Positions 25,129-34,933 of a DNA stretch of 64,000 nt are shown in pieces; the stretch's first letter is position 1, and every line of letters starts with the position of its first letter. A program made the position numbers and the translations under genes. Under the pieces are notes generated by a model. The model made no database searches, was not told the origin of the DNA, and worked only from the letters and a program-made list of their open reading frames with translations. Origin of the DNA: Hyphomicrobium facile (GTDB lineage: Bacteria; Pseudomonadota; Alphaproteobacteria; Rhizobiales; Hyphomicrobiaceae). The DNA lies in assembly GCF_900116175.1 (NCBI RefSeq), contig NZ_FPCH01000001.1, positions 250,501 through 314,500 of the forward strand. Reading direction: 5' to 3'.

Positions 25129-26292
25129 TCATTTTGCGTTGATCAAGCGTTGGTAAACCGCCAGCGTTTTCGATGTCAGCTGGTCCAACGTAAAGCGGCT
25201 TCGAACGTTGGCCGCTCCTCGTTCACCATACGCCTTACGCTTCTCGGCCGGCCACTTGAGCATTGTTTCGATCGCATCGGCGACGGCGGTCGGATCGGCG
25301 TATGGGACGCGCAAACCGGACGCTTTATTGGGCGAGACGTCGGGTTCCGTCAGCGCCACTTCGCGGCCGGGGCCCGTATCCGAGACGATGATCGGCACGC
25401 CCATCGCCTGAGATTCGATGGCGACGCGCGGAAGGCCTTCCTGCTCGGAAATATTGAGGGCGATATCGCTGATGCCGTAAGCGGCCGCGATGTCGCGCAC
25501 GTGTCCGGGGAAGCGCAATTGATGCGCGACGCCGAGCTTCTGCGCCTGCGCTTCGAGTTCCGCTTTGAAGGCCGGCTTTTCGACCTCACCCGCCAAGACG
25601 CAGACGACGTCCGGCGCGCCGCGCTCCTTCAGAATTCCCAAAGCAGAGACGAGATGATGCTGGGCTTTGCGCGGCGTGATGCGGCCGGCGAGGATCAGGA
25701 CCGGCTTGCTGCCGTCTGCATCCAGCAACTTCCGGACCGTGGCCAATCTTTCGGGCGTCAGCAGCGCGGGATCAAACACAGTCCCATCGAAGGCGCGATG
25801 AATAACGGCGATGCGCTCTTCGGGGGTATGGTAGCGCGTGCGGATGAGGTGCGCCATGTAGTCCGAAACCGCGATCACGGTATCGCTGCGCGCCATGACA
25901 CTGTTGTACAAATTCTTGAGCCGGGTTTTTTCGGAATATTCGGAATGGTAGGTTGTCACGAAAGGCGTGCTGGTGCGCCGCGCAGCATAAAGGGCGCTCC
26001 AGGCCGGTGCGCGGCTTCGCGCATGAATGATCGAGACGTTTTCGCGACGGATGATGCCGGCGAGCTGGCGCGCATTCTTGAAGAGGACGAGCGGGTTCTT
26101 GGTGGCGAGCGGCATGGGAATATGCTCGCCGCCTGCGGCGACTATCTGATCGACCATCGGGCCGCCTGCGGATGCGACGAGAGCGCGATGTCCGTTTTTG
26201 ACGAGGGCGGTTGCTATCTGCAAGCAGCCGAGTTCAGCGCCGCCTGCGCGCATGCGAGGAATGACTTGCAGCACCGTCAAAGTGTTTTTCAT
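25129..26292 (-). CDS. GT4-family (GT-B) glycosyltransferase
   Basis: 387 residues, retaining GT-B glycosyltransferase likely acting in lipopolysaccharide or exopolysaccharide assembly. N-terminal domain opens VLQVIPRMRAGGAELG with the glycine loop. The C-terminal donor domain has GRITPRKAQHH and the E-x7-E motif EGLPRVAIE at about 298-306, followed by AMGVPIIVSDTGP. Divergent from the alpha/beta hydrolase with only 34 bp between start codons. Confidence 0.9.
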   Translation of the reverse strand: MKNTLTVLQVIPRMRAGGAELGCLQIATALVKNGHRALVASAGGPMVDQIVAAGGEHIPMPLATKNPLVLFKNARQLAGIIRRENVSIIHARSRAPAWSALYAARRTSTPFVTTYHSEYSEKTRLKNLYNSVMARSDTVIAVSDYMAHLIRTRYHTPEERIAVIHRAFDGTVFDPALLTPERLATVRKLLDADGSKPVLILAGRITPRKAQHHLVSALGILKERGAPDVVCVLAGEVEKPAFKAELEAQAQKLGVAHQLRFPGHVRDIAAAYGISDIALNISEQEGLPRVAIESQAMGVPIIVSDTGPGREVALTEPDVSPNKASGLRVPYADPTAVADAIETMLKWPAEKRKAYGERGAANVRSRFTLDQLTSKTLAVYQRLINAK

Positions 26293-26326
26293 TTCAGCTC
26301 ATCAATCGGAGTCGTTGAGGCCAACG

Positions 26327-27130
26327 ATGGACAGTCCCTATAAGATTCCAGCAGCGGAACCGCAAATGCTTCCTGTCGGGAGAGGCGCGCAGGCGCGGGA
26401 AATCCCCTTTATCGCGCAGCATCCGGCGAAATCCGCCGGGCCCGGTCTTTTCTGGCTCTCGGGTTTCATGTCTGAGATGTCGTCGACGAAAGCGACAGCA
26501 ATGGCTCAATGGGCGGCTGAGCATAATATCTCGTCGACGCGATTTGATTATTCCGGTCACGGAATATCTCAGGGGCGCATCGAGGATGGAACGATCGGGC
26601 GGTGGATCGAAGAAGCCGAGGCGGTCTTCTCAGAGGTCACCAGTGGTCCTCAGATCGCCATCGGTTCGAGCATGGGCGGGCACATCGCGCTGCTGCTCTT
26701 GCGAAAGCTGATGCGTGAGCGTCCTGCCGAGGCGGCGCGGATCAAAGCGCTCGTTCTCATCGCGCCCGCCTGGGACATGACTGAAGAACTGATGTGGAAG
26801 CGGTTTTCCGGTGAGGTTCGCAGCGAAATCATGGAGCGCGGATTTTTCAAGCAACCGTCGGCTTACGCGGAGCCCTATACGATCACGCGCCGCCTCATCG
26901 AGGAAGGCCGCGAACATCTTTTCGCGCGTCAGCCGTTCGATCCCGGGCGGCCGGTGGTCATTCTGCAAGGTCTGTTGGATGTCGATGTGCCAGCATCTCA
27001 CACGCGCGAACTTACGACGTTCCTGACGGGCGACAGGGTCAAGTTGATTGAGGTTGCCGACGCCGAGCACCGGCTGTCGCGGCCGCAAGACCTCGATCTG
27101 CTTTTCTCCGAGCTCGGCAAGCTGCTTTAG
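26327..27130 (+). CDS. Alpha/beta hydrolase
   Basis: 267-residue soluble serine hydrolase. Nucleophile elbow GSSMGGH with S115; oxyanion region FWLSGFMSEM at about 42-51; FDYSGHGISQG typical of the fold; candidate acid in LLDVDVP and His in DAEHRLSR near the C-terminus. Resembles ABHD10/palmitoyl-thioesterase-like hydrolases; substrate unknown. ATG 26327 has GAGG six bases upstream. Convergent with the next gene, leaving 2 bp. Confidence 0.85.
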   Translation: MDSPYKIPAAEPQMLPVGRGAQAREIPFIAQHPAKSAGPGLFWLSGFMSEMSSTKATAMAQWAAEHNISSTRFDYSGHGISQGRIEDGTIGRWIEEAEAVFSEVTSGPQIAIGSSMGGHIALLLLRKLMRERPAEAARIKALVLIAPAWDMTEELMWKRFSGEVRSEIMERGFFKQPSAYAEPYTITRRLIEEGREHLFARQPFDPGRPVVILQGLLDVDVPASHTRELTTFLTGDRVKLIEVADAEHRLSRPQDLDLLFSELGKLL

Positions 27131-27132
27131 CG

Positions 27133-28101
27133 CTATTTATCGTTGCTCGTTGAGGCGCCCGGATCGGGAAGTCCGTTCTCGATTGCCTCTTCGATACTCG
27201 AGGGTCCGGCGGACGCGGCGATGGCTTCCGGCACGACCCAAATGCGAAAGTTCTGCGTCGCGAGGCCGTTGTAGCAGACGAGGACACCGCCTTCGCTCCG
27301 GCAGCTCGTGTCAGCCGGAACCGTATAGGCTCCGGCGGAAGCGCCGCGGCTTCCGCCGACCTCGATCACTTCGATACGCGCGTCAGGATCGATCGAAACG
27401 GCGCGATAGACGCAGGCCGATTTCCCGGCACAGGAATCCGCTGTCGCTTCCTCCGTCGTCTGCAACGCGACCGCTTGAGTGCGCGGCATGCTAATCGCCG
27501 GTTCTTCGATGCCATTCGAAAGCCAGCAGCGATCGTCGATGCAAATGATCGGGTCGGGCTTGAAACCGAGGGCCGCATCGTTCGTATCGAGCACAAGCAG
27601 CACGGTGGCTGGCGCTGAGCCGGGCTTCGGAGCCTCGGCGACAATCGTCCGCTCGCTTTCCGGTTTCGATGGGACAGCTGCAGCGACGGGAACTGGCGCG
27701 GGTTGTTTTTCGGCGACCGGGGTAACAGCCGGCGGCGGCGCGGGAACGGCAACGGCTGCAGCAGCGGCGACAGGGGCAATGGGAGCGCGGGCAGCGGGCT
27801 CTACGGCAACCTGCCGGGTGCGGGCTTCCTGCTTCAGGCGATCAGCCTCTTCGGCGCCCGCTCGGCTCAGCATGTCGGCTTCATAATCGGCGTCCGGCTT
27901 AGCCGCCGCTGGCGCCAGCTTCGCCGATGGCTTCCATGCTGGTTTTTGGGCTGGTTTTGGTGCTGGCTTCGCGGCTGGTTCGTCGCTCGCACTGGAGAAT
28001 TTCTGTGCAATCGCCTGTGCCGGATCGATGGGGTCGGCATGGACGACCAGCGCGGAGGTCATCACCGCCAACGTCGCTACAAAGAGCGTTTTAATCGCCA
28101 T
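27133..28101 (-). CDS. Exported Ala/Pro-rich protein with C-terminal Cys-containing domain
   Basis: 322 residues. Signal peptide MAIKTLFVATLAVMTSALVVHA, then a Lys/Pro/Ala-rich spacer (about 30-160) of low complexity. A folded C-terminal region (about 165-310) has six cysteines in CIDDRCW, DSCAGKSACVY and SCRSEGGVLVCYNG contexts. Family not recognised. ATG 28101 is chosen for the signal peptide; a GTG 24 bases upstream is in frame. Probably periplasmic. Confidence 0.65.
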   Translation of the reverse strand: MAIKTLFVATLAVMTSALVVHADPIDPAQAIAQKFSSASDEPAAKPAPKPAQKPAWKPSAKLAPAAAKPDADYEADMLSRAGAEEADRLKQEARTRQVAVEPAARAPIAPVAAAAAVAVPAPPPAVTPVAEKQPAPVPVAAAVPSKPESERTIVAEAPKPGSAPATVLLVLDTNDAALGFKPDPIICIDDRCWLSNGIEEPAISMPRTQAVALQTTEEATADSCAGKSACVYRAVSIDPDARIEVIEVGGSRGASAGAYTVPADTSCRSEGGVLVCYNGLATQNFRIWVVPEAIAASAGPSSIEEAIENGLPDPGASTSNDK

Positions 28102-28222
28102 GGAAAAGCTCGTGGTCCCGCTCACATCGGCGCCCCGACAGGGAGCGCAGCCGCTGACGTCTTTATCCTCTATTCTGGCGGAATGGCGGAAAACGTGTGA
28201 CGGAACGCTAAAAAGCCGTTCG

Positions 28223-29086
28223 CTAAAGTCCCGCTATGGATTTCAGTCCTTCGACGTAGGTGGGATAGGCAAGTTTGACGCCCAGCTCGGCCTTCATGCG
28301 GGCGTTCGAGACCTTCTTGTTTTCGATATAGAAACTTCGCGCCGTGGACGACACATCGGCATCATCGGGATCGGTTGCGGGGGGGCAGGGCATGCCCAAC
28401 AGCTCGGCTCCATAGGCGATGACATCCTGGGGCGCTGCCGGAAGGTCATCCGTCACGTTGAAGATGTGCACGCCGGGGGCAAGATCGATGCTCGCTTCGA
28501 CCGCGGTCGCGATATCCTCAACGTGGACGCGATTGGTGAGCTGACCCGGCTTGAATATGCGCCGTGCAGTGCCTGCTTTGAGTTGATCGATGGCGCTGCG
28601 GCCAGGGCCATAAATTCCAGGCAGGCGATAGATGACGAGCGCTTTTCCGGATGCGCGCGCGAGTTCGATCCAACCGTTTTCAGCTTTGACGCGACGCTGT
28701 CCACGGATGGTTCCGGGGCGCGTCTCCGTCGTTTCGTCCACCCAGCCGCCTGCTGCGTCGCCGTAGACCCCGACGGTCGAAAAGTATCCGATCCAGCGAA
28801 TGGAAGGGCTCGCGGCAATCGCGTCGCCGTAGCATCGCAATGCCGGATCGCCATCAGCATCGGGGGGAATAGATAGCAGCACGTGCGTTGCACTTTGTAG
28901 TGCATCGGCGACGTCGTGCAGAGCTTCCCTCCCGTCGAAAATGAAGGGTTCGAAGCCCTGCTCGACGAGGCGCTCAACTTTTTCGGCGTGCGCGGTCGTG
29001 CCGGGGACCGTCCAGCCTTCCTCTATCAGCCGCCGTCCGAGTTCGGTGGCGCAGTATCCCAGTCCGAAACAGAAGAGCCGGCTCAT
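28223..29086 (-). CDS. NAD(P)-dependent extended-SDR family protein
   Basis: 287 residues. Rossmann fold start LFCFGLGYCATELGRRL with a G-x-G-x-x-A dinucleotide motif; S-T-V-G-V-Y-G-D near residue 105 corresponds to the S...Y region of SDR enzymes. IYRLPGIYGPGRSA and VHVEDIA are typical of epimerase-like members (YeeZ-type). Substrate unknown. Starts one base after the queG stop (29088), so translationally coupled to queG. ATG 29086 is chosen; longer frames overlap queG. Confidence 0.8.
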   Translation of the reverse strand: MSRLFCFGLGYCATELGRRLIEEGWTVPGTTAHAEKVERLVEQGFEPFIFDGREALHDVADALQSATHVLLSIPPDADGDPALRCYGDAIAASPSIRWIGYFSTVGVYGDAAGGWVDETTETRPGTIRGQRRVKAENGWIELARASGKALVIYRLPGIYGPGRSAIDQLKAGTARRIFKPGQLTNRVHVEDIATAVEASIDLAPGVHIFNVTDDLPAAPQDVIAYGAELLGMPCPPATDPDDADVSSTARSFYIENKKVSNARMKAELGVKLAYPTYVEGLKSIAGL

Positions 29087-29087
29087 G

Positions 29088-30236
29088 CTAGCGGAGTTCC
29101 TCAATTGGCAAATTCCATTCAGCGGCGACCTCGGCGTCGTGCTCGCGAGCCTCATAGCGCTTTCGCAGAGCATCGATCTCAGCGTCACTCGCCAGCCGGC
29201 GAGATGCCCAGATCGCCATCGCGCGGACAAGTGCGGAGTTATCTTCCATCAGTGGTTCGATAAGGGGAAGGAGGGATCGATCGCCCGAATTTCCCGAAGC
29301 GATCAGCGTATTGCGTACGACGCGGTCGCGCCCTGTCCGTTTGATCGGCGTCCCCGCAAAGCGCAATCGGAATGCTGCATCATCGAGTGCGAGCAATTCG
29401 GCGAGGGGAGGATTGTCCGTTTCGGGGCGCGCTGCGTAGCGGATCTCGGTCGCGGCGCTCGCGAACTTATTCCACGGACAGACGGCGGCGCAGTCATCGC
29501 AACCGAATACGCGGTTTCCGATGGGGCCGCGAAATTCAGGTGCGATATGGCCTTTGTGCTCGATCGTGAGGTAGGCGATGCAGCGCCTCGCGTCGAGCTG
29601 GTAGGGCGCGGGAAAGGCATTCGTCGGACAGACGTCGAGACATCGCCGGCACGAACCGCAATGGTCCTCGGTGCCTGCATCGGGTTCGAGTTCGGCCGTC
29701 GTCAATATGGCGCCGAGGAAGAGCCAGTTGCCGTGTTCGCGGGAAACGAGGATCGTGTGCTTGCCTTGCCAGCCGAGACCGGCCTTCGCGGCGAGCGGCT
29801 TTTCCATCAGCGGCGCGGTATCGACGAAGACTTTGACTTCAGCGCCCGATCGTTCGGAAAACGAACGCGCCAGCGACTTGATCTTTTTCTTTAGAACGTC
29901 GTGGTAATCGCGGCCTTTGGCATAGACCGAAATCGCAGCGTTCGAACGATCGCGAAGGGCGTCGAGTGGATTGGCCGGCGGCGCGTACGATTGTCCGAAG
30001 ATGATGGCGCTCTTCGCGTCCGGCCACAGCCGAAGCGGACCCGCGCGCCGATCGGCATGCGTTTCCATCCAATCCATATCGCCGTGGCGGTTCTCGCTCA
30101 GGAAGTGCGCGAGCCGAGCTGTCAGCTCCGCGTCGTCGGCCAATCGCGCAATGCCGACAGCGTCGAGCCCAAGCTTCGCTGCTTCAGCGCGGATCATCCC
30201 GCCAAGAGCGGAACCGGAATTTTGGGCTTCGGACAT
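29088..30236 (-). CDS. queG: Epoxyqueuosine reductase QueG
   Basis: 382-residue cobalamin-dependent iron-sulfur enzyme that reduces epoxyqueuosine to queuosine in tRNA anticodons (GUN). Shows the AKGRDYHDVLKKK region and two 4Fe-4S clusters: CGSCRRCLDVCPT (about 197-209) and CDDCAAVCPW (about 245-254). A C-terminal HEAT-like repeat domain includes RNTLIASGNSGDRSLLPLI. Middle gene of a GST-queG-SDR operon (9-bp and 1-bp gaps). Confidence 0.96.
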   Translation of the reverse strand: MSEAQNSGSALGGMIRAEAAKLGLDAVGIARLADDAELTARLAHFLSENRHGDMDWMETHADRRAGPLRLWPDAKSAIIFGQSYAPPANPLDALRDRSNAAISVYAKGRDYHDVLKKKIKSLARSFSERSGAEVKVFVDTAPLMEKPLAAKAGLGWQGKHTILVSREHGNWLFLGAILTTAELEPDAGTEDHCGSCRRCLDVCPTNAFPAPYQLDARRCIAYLTIEHKGHIAPEFRGPIGNRVFGCDDCAAVCPWNKFASAATEIRYAARPETDNPPLAELLALDDAAFRLRFAGTPIKRTGRDRVVRNTLIASGNSGDRSLLPLIEPLMEDNSALVRAMAIWASRRLASDAEIDALRKRYEAREHDAEVAAEWNLPIEELR

Positions 30237-30245
30237 ACGAGCGAT

Positions 30246-30950
30246 TTAGAAATCGAGATCGGAATAGGCAAGGGGCGGCGCCGTTCCCGGAACGCGGTCG
30301 CCGAGCAAGGCTCGGAAGGACGGCCGGGATTTCATTCGCTGATACCAGACTTTGACCGTCGGATAGTCGTTCCACGGTATCTCGCCCAGGTAGTCTACGG
30401 TCGAAATTTGAGCTGCGGCAGCAAAATCGGCAAAGCTCAGCTCGTCGCCACCGATCCAGCGCCGAGTGTCGGCGAGATAGCCCGTGTAGGAGAGATGATA
30501 TTTGAGGTTTGCACGAACGGCACGGAGGATGCCCGGATCAGGCGCGACGGGGCCCGATGGGCGCATCGAGCTGTAGACCTTCTCGATGAGAAGCTCTCTC
30601 GTCACCTCGCGATCGAACTTGCCGTGATACCAGTCGATGAGGCGGCGGATCTCCGCGCGATCCTCCCGGTTGCCCGGAATGAGCGGAGGGGGACCGGGCG
30701 CAATCGTCGTCGCGCTGGGCAGTACTTCTTCAGCGACGAATTCAGAGATCGAATACGCGCCGCATAGCGTCAGGCCGTTCTCGAATTCGAGAACCGGCAT
30801 CTCGCCTGCGGGATTCTTCGCAAGAAAACTTTGGCGCCATTCCCAGGGATTTTCATCGAGAAGCTGAACTTCGACGCCGTATTCGGCAAGCGCCAATCGA
30901 ATGGACCGAGATCGCGGGCATAGGCGGTATTGCGTAAGTCGCGGGGGCAT
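30246..30950 (-). CDS. Glutathione S-transferase family protein
   Basis: 234 residues. N-terminal thioredoxin-like domain (LTQYRLCPRSRSIRLALAEYG, NPAGEMPVLEFENG with the cis-Pro of the glutathione site) and C-terminal all-helical domain (WIGGDELSFADFAAAAQ N-cap motif). A Cys in LCPRS rather than Tyr/Ser suggests a beta/omega-like member. First gene of the operon with queG. Confidence 0.88.
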   Translation of the reverse strand: MPPRLTQYRLCPRSRSIRLALAEYGVEVQLLDENPWEWRQSFLAKNPAGEMPVLEFENGLTLCGAYSISEFVAEEVLPSATTIAPGPPPLIPGNREDRAEIRRLIDWYHGKFDREVTRELLIEKVYSSMRPSGPVAPDPGILRAVRANLKYHLSYTGYLADTRRWIGGDELSFADFAAAAQISTVDYLGEIPWNDYPTVKVWYQRMKSRPSFRALLGDRVPGTAPPLAYSDLDF

Positions 30951-31087
30951 AGGATTCCTGTGCTGCTGATGGCGATACTATACACCCGCTGTCGTCGATT
31001 CGATGGCAACTCGGCCAAACGACCTCTTTGGCATCGCCACAATTTCTGTTAACGCTCGGCCGCTTTCGAGCGCGCGAAGGAGCACTG

Positions 31088-31885
31088 ATGGAAACGTGGC
31101 AAGTCGTACTGCTCGGGCTGATCGAAGGCTTGACGGAATATCTACCCGTTTCCTCGACGGCGCACCTTCTTCTTACCGAAGAGCTCATGGGGGTCACCTC
31201 GGCAGGTCGCACCTTCGAGGTGCTGATCCAGCTCGGCGCAATTCTCGCGCTTCTCACCGTCTATGCCGGCAAACTTTGGCACATCGCGCTCGATTTTCCG
31301 ACCAGCGCGACAACGCGACGTTTCGTTTTCGCGGTGCTGGTCGCCTTCCTGCCGGCTGTTTTCATCGGTGTCTTGGCGCATCGGATCATCAAGGAAGTTC
31401 TTTTTGAATCGCCGTTGATCATGTGCACGGCGTTGGTGATTGGCGGGATCATTCTGCTTGCCGTTGACCGGATCAAGTACAAGCCGCGGTTCACCAACGT
31501 GATGGACATTCCGTGGACGACGGCGCTGATCATCGGCTTTGCCCAGTGTCTCGCCATGATCCCGGGTGTTTCGCGGTCCGGGTCGACGATCGTCTCGGCG
31601 GTGCTGCTCGGCGCCGACAAGCGTACGGCTGCGGAATTCTCGTTTTTTCTGGCGATGCCGACGATGACCGGCGCATTCGCCTACGATCTTTACAAGAACT
31701 GGTCGATTTTAACGCCTGACGACGTCAGCCACATCGTGCTCGGATTTATCGCGGCGTTTGTCACCGGCGTGATCGTGGTTCGCCACATGCTCGATTTCAT
31801 ATCGCGGCGCGGATTGTCATTCTTCGGGTGGTGGCGGCTGCTGGTCGGTGGCATTGGACTGGGCGTGATCGCAGTCCTTCACTGA
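31088..31885 (+). CDS. uppP: Undecaprenyl-diphosphate phosphatase
   Basis: 265-residue integral membrane enzyme (UppP/BacA) recycling undecaprenyl diphosphate for cell-wall and surface polysaccharide synthesis. Conserved [18 protein letters not shown] at the N-terminus and PGVSRSGST in the middle (catalytic Glu, His and Arg motifs); about eight membrane helices. ATG 31088 with AAGGAG five bases upstream. Monocistronic, ended by a strong hairpin. Confidence 0.96.
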   Translation: METWQVVLLGLIEGLTEYLPVSSTAHLLLTEELMGVTSAGRTFEVLIQLGAILALLTVYAGKLWHIALDFPTSATTRRFVFAVLVAFLPAVFIGVLAHRIIKEVLFESPLIMCTALVIGGIILLAVDRIKYKPRFTNVMDIPWTTALIIGFAQCLAMIPGVSRSGSTIVSAVLLGADKRTAAEFSFFLAMPTMTGAFAYDLYKNWSILTPDDVSHIVLGFIAAFVTGVIVVRHMLDFISRRGLSFFGWWRLLVGGIGLGVIAVLH

Positions 31886-31899
31886 CGCATTCGCTTATT

Positions 31900-31940
31900 G
31901 CCCTCGGCGACTCGCGTTCCGCGAGCCGGCCGCCGAGGGC
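31900..31940. terminator. Bidirectional terminator between converging uppP and ptsN
   Basis: A 10-bp perfect outer stem GCCCTCGGCG (31900-31909) with CGCCGAGGGC (31931-31940) encloses a second perfect hairpin CTCGCG/CGCGAG (31911-31925). Sits between two converging genes 69 bp apart. Confidence 0.75.
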
Positions 31941-31953
31941 GTCAGCGAGCATG

Positions 31954-32418
31954 TCAGGCCGCGTGTGATGTCAGTGGCTTCGTCAGAACGGTCCGGAGTC
32001 CTTCAACGTCCTTGGCGCTCCGCAGGCCTTCAAGGGTCGCCGGATCGCGGACAAGCCGGGAAATACGCGCGAGTGCCTTCAGATGGTCGGCGCCTGCGTG
32101 CTCGGGCGCCAACAGGAAGAACAGAAGATCGACGGGCTCACCGTCGTGGCTTTCGAATGCAATCGGACGCTCGAGACGCGCAAAGATGCACGTGATCTTT
32201 TTGACGGTCGGCATTTTGACGTGCGGGATCGCAATCCCACGGCCGAGGCTCGTTGAACTCAGCCTCTCCCTTTGCAGGAGGGCTGCATAGATATCGGCAG
32301 CGGAGGCGCCGGTCAGCGCTTCCGCCTTTTGTGCGAGGATGTGAAGCGCCTGCTTCTTATCTTCAGCCTCGAAACGCGGAATAATCGCGTCGGTGGCCAG
32401 CATGTCTTCGATATTCAT
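31954..32418 (-). CDS. ptsN: Nitrogen-regulatory PTS IIA protein
   Basis: 154-residue EIIA-Ntr. Phosphorylatable His in GIAIPHVKMP (H66). Acts at the end of the PtsP-NPr-EIIANtr chain and adjusts potassium uptake, nitrogen and PHB metabolism. Downstream of rpoN and hpf in the conserved order. Length and ends are complete. Confidence 0.96.
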   Translation of the reverse strand: MNIEDMLATDAIIPRFEAEDKKQALHILAQKAEALTGASAADIYAALLQRERLSSTSLGRGIAIPHVKMPTVKKITCIFARLERPIAFESHDGEPVDLLFFLLAPEHAGADHLKALARISRLVRDPATLEGLRSAKDVEGLRTVLTKPLTSHAA

Positions 32419-32513
32419 TCAGGCTCCATCCACAATGATATGGCCGTCGATGTGGCCTGCCGGGCCAAATTTGTACGGCATACACTGCATTGATTAAAAT
32501 AAATAAACTGCCC

Positions 32514-33134
32514 TCAATCCGCATGTTCCGGCGGCAAGGCGCCATTCGCCTTCGTCGCCAAAGGAAGATCGGCGTCGATCCACCCAATGTGCCCATCAGT
32601 ACGCCGATAAACGACGTTTAATCCCCCGTGGGCAGCGTTCCTAAAGATCATGAAGGACGCTTCCGACAGGTCGAGCTTCAATACAGCTTCGCTCACCGTC
32701 ATATGGCCGATGTTCCGCTGGCCTTCCGCGATGATAAGCGGATTCGCGCCGTCCTGCTCCGGCTCATCCTCATCGCTCAGGCTGACTACATAGTCCCGCG
32801 CTTCGATGTCGACCCTGCGGCGCGCTGCAGCAGCGGGGGATGTATGGTGCTTAATGCGGCTCTTATACCGCCTCACGCGCGTCTCTAAGCGGTGGGCTGC
32901 GGCATCGACGGCGCTATAGGCGTCGCCGCCTTCGCCGTGCGCTTCGAGCAGAAGGCCGCTGGAGAAATGGACCGTGCAAGAGGTTTTGAAGACTTCACGC
33001 TCGCGTTCCAAACGGATGTGACCGTCTACTTCTCGCGCCAGAAATTTTTGGAGGACACCGCGAATTTTGTCGCCAGCGTAGGTCTGGAAGGCGTCGCCGA
33101 TTTCGAGATTCTTACCAGTGATTTGGAGGGTCAT
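32514..33134 (-). CDS. hpf: Ribosome hibernation promoting factor, long form
   Basis: 206 residues, the long HPF type. N-terminal ribosome-binding domain (about 1-105, ITGKNLEIGDAFQTY...HFSSGLLLEAHGEGGDAYSAVDAA) and C-terminal dimerisation domain (about 135-190, MTVSEAVLKLDLSEASFMIFRNA). Long HPF alone forms 100S ribosome dimers in stationary phase. Located between rpoN and ptsN, as in other proteobacteria. Confidence 0.96.
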   Translation of the reverse strand: MTLQITGKNLEIGDAFQTYAGDKIRGVLQKFLAREVDGHIRLEREREVFKTSCTVHFSSGLLLEAHGEGGDAYSAVDAAAHRLETRVRRYKSRIKHHTSPAAAARRRVDIEARDYVVSLSDEDEPEQDGANPLIIAEGQRNIGHMTVSEAVLKLDLSEASFMIFRNAAHGGLNVVYRRTDGHIGWIDADLPLATKANGALPPEHAD

Positions 33135-33357
33135 GAAAATGCCTGTTCTGCACTTACCGAGGCTGAGTTTGCCGTTACCGAGCGTAATGCTCCGAGGTTC
33201 CGACCTGCCTTTCTTTAACCTCGGGTGCGTGTGACCGACACCAACCCAGGCTCTTGATCAATAAGCGATAGGCCCCCCATCGGGCCCTGTCAAATCACGC
33301 TTTGAACGCGAATGTTACGAAAATATTTCGAAGGTTCAGTGGGTTAGGGCGTGCGTT

Positions 33358-34887
33358 TCACGCGAAGTCGCCCAGACGTTCAACGAGTTTCTTGTCGCGC
33401 CGGCGCTGTACGGACGAGGGAATGCGCATCGCCTCGCGATATTTTGCGACCGTCCGCCGCGCGATCTCGATGCCCTCACCCCGCAAGCGGTCGACGAGCT
33501 GATCGTCGGAGAGCACATCATCGGCGCTTTCGGCGTCGATCAGCTGCTTGATCCGGTGACGGACGGACTCGGATGAGTGAGCTTCGCCATCGGCGGCCGA
33601 GGCAATGGCCGACGTGAAGAAGTACTTGAGCTCGAAGATGCCCCTCGGCGTCGCGATGTACTTGTTCGACGTCACGCGCGAGACGGTCGACTCGTGCATG
33701 GAGATGGCGTCAGCGATGACCTTCAGGTTGAGCGGCCGCAAATACTGGACGCCGTACATGAAGAAGCTGTCTTGCTGGCGTACGATTTGCTCGGCGACCT
33801 TGAGGATCGTGCGTGCGCGCTGATCCAAGCTCTTCACGAGCCAATTGGCCGTCTGCAGACAATCGAAGATATAGCCTTTGTCGCGCTCGTTGGTCGCCGT
33901 TTTGGCGATGCGCGTGTAATACGAGCGATTGACCAGAACGCGCGGCAGAGTGTCGCTATTCAGTTCGACGTGCCAGCCGCCGTCGGCAGCCGCCCGCACG
34001 ATGACGTCCGGCACGACCGGCTGAAGCTGGACAGAACCGAATTTGAGGCCGGGCTTCGGGTTGAGCCGTTTGATCTCGCGGATCATGTCCGCGAGCTCGT
34101 CCATATCGATGCCGATCGCCTTTTTCAGCGCGGGGATATTGCGGCTGGCAAGCAGATCAAGGTTCGCGAGGAGCTGCGCCATCAAAGGATCGTAGCGATC
34201 CTGCTCTTTGAGCTGGAGCGCGAGGCACTCGGCGAGGGACCGGGCGAAGATACCGGGCGGATCGAACGTCTGCAGTTTGCCCAGTACGCTTTCGACCAAT
34301 TCGAGCGGTGCGCCGAGGCGCAGCGAGAGTGCCTCGAGGTCCGCCGGGATGTAGCCCGCTTCGTCGACGAGATCGATCAGGTATTGCCCGATCAGCCGCT
34401 CGACGGGATCGTTAACGGTCAACGGCAATTGAGCGCTCAGGTGATCCCTGAGCGAAATCTGATTGGCGACGTAATCCTCAAGGTCGTTATCGCCGTCGCC
34501 GCCGTTGTGCATGCGTTGGGAGACGTTAGCCCAGCTCATGCCCGACGGGGGTGCCGAGGGCGATCCCGGTTCGCCTGTTCCGGGCTCCTGAAAGACGTTG
34601 CCGAAATCGACATCAAGGCCGCCGGTATGGTCGCTGACGGGCTCCCTGAGATCGAGCCAGCGGTCGTCGGCGGCGCGTTCTTCGGCGCGTTCGACGATCG
34701 CATCGTCCGCGGGCTTCGCGTTGGCGGGGTCGTCGCGCTCAAGCAGGGGATTGCGTTCGAGCTCAGTGTCGACGAATTCGGTCAGTTCGAGATTGGACAG
34801 CTGAAGTAGACGGATCGCCTGCTGCAGCTGAGGCGTCATTACCAGCTGCTGGCCTTGTCTCAGCTCTAATTTTGCTGAAAGCGCCAT
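33358..34887 (-). CDS. rpoN: RNA polymerase sigma-54 factor
   Basis: 509 residues. Region I Gln/Leu-rich activator-binding start (LELRQGQQLVMTPQLQQAIRLLQ), acidic region II (about 50-135), core-binding region and the C-terminal DNA-binding part. The diagnostic RpoN box is ARRTVAKYRE at about 477-486. Recognises -24/-12 promoters and requires enhancer-binding ATPases. Lies 46 bp downstream of lptB. Confidence 0.98.
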   Translation of the reverse strand: MALSAKLELRQGQQLVMTPQLQQAIRLLQLSNLELTEFVDTELERNPLLERDDPANAKPADDAIVERAEERAADDRWLDLREPVSDHTGGLDVDFGNVFQEPGTGEPGSPSAPPSGMSWANVSQRMHNGGDGDNDLEDYVANQISLRDHLSAQLPLTVNDPVERLIGQYLIDLVDEAGYIPADLEALSLRLGAPLELVESVLGKLQTFDPPGIFARSLAECLALQLKEQDRYDPLMAQLLANLDLLASRNIPALKKAIGIDMDELADMIREIKRLNPKPGLKFGSVQLQPVVPDVIVRAAADGGWHVELNSDTLPRVLVNRSYYTRIAKTATNERDKGYIFDCLQTANWLVKSLDQRARTILKVAEQIVRQQDSFFMYGVQYLRPLNLKVIADAISMHESTVSRVTSNKYIATPRGIFELKYFFTSAIASAADGEAHSSESVRHRIKQLIDAESADDVLSDDQLVDRLRGEGIEIARRTVAKYREAMRIPSSVQRRRDKKLVERLGDFA

Positions 34888-34933
34888 GCGCTAATCCGTT
34901 GCTCCGTTTCGATAAAATCGGAGCCAGTTATAC

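Noticed and set aside
24901-26343. 480-codon plus-strand open frame
   Set aside because: Antisense to the GT4 glycosyltransferase gene.
33577-34809. 410-codon plus-strand open frame
   Set aside because: Antisense to rpoN.
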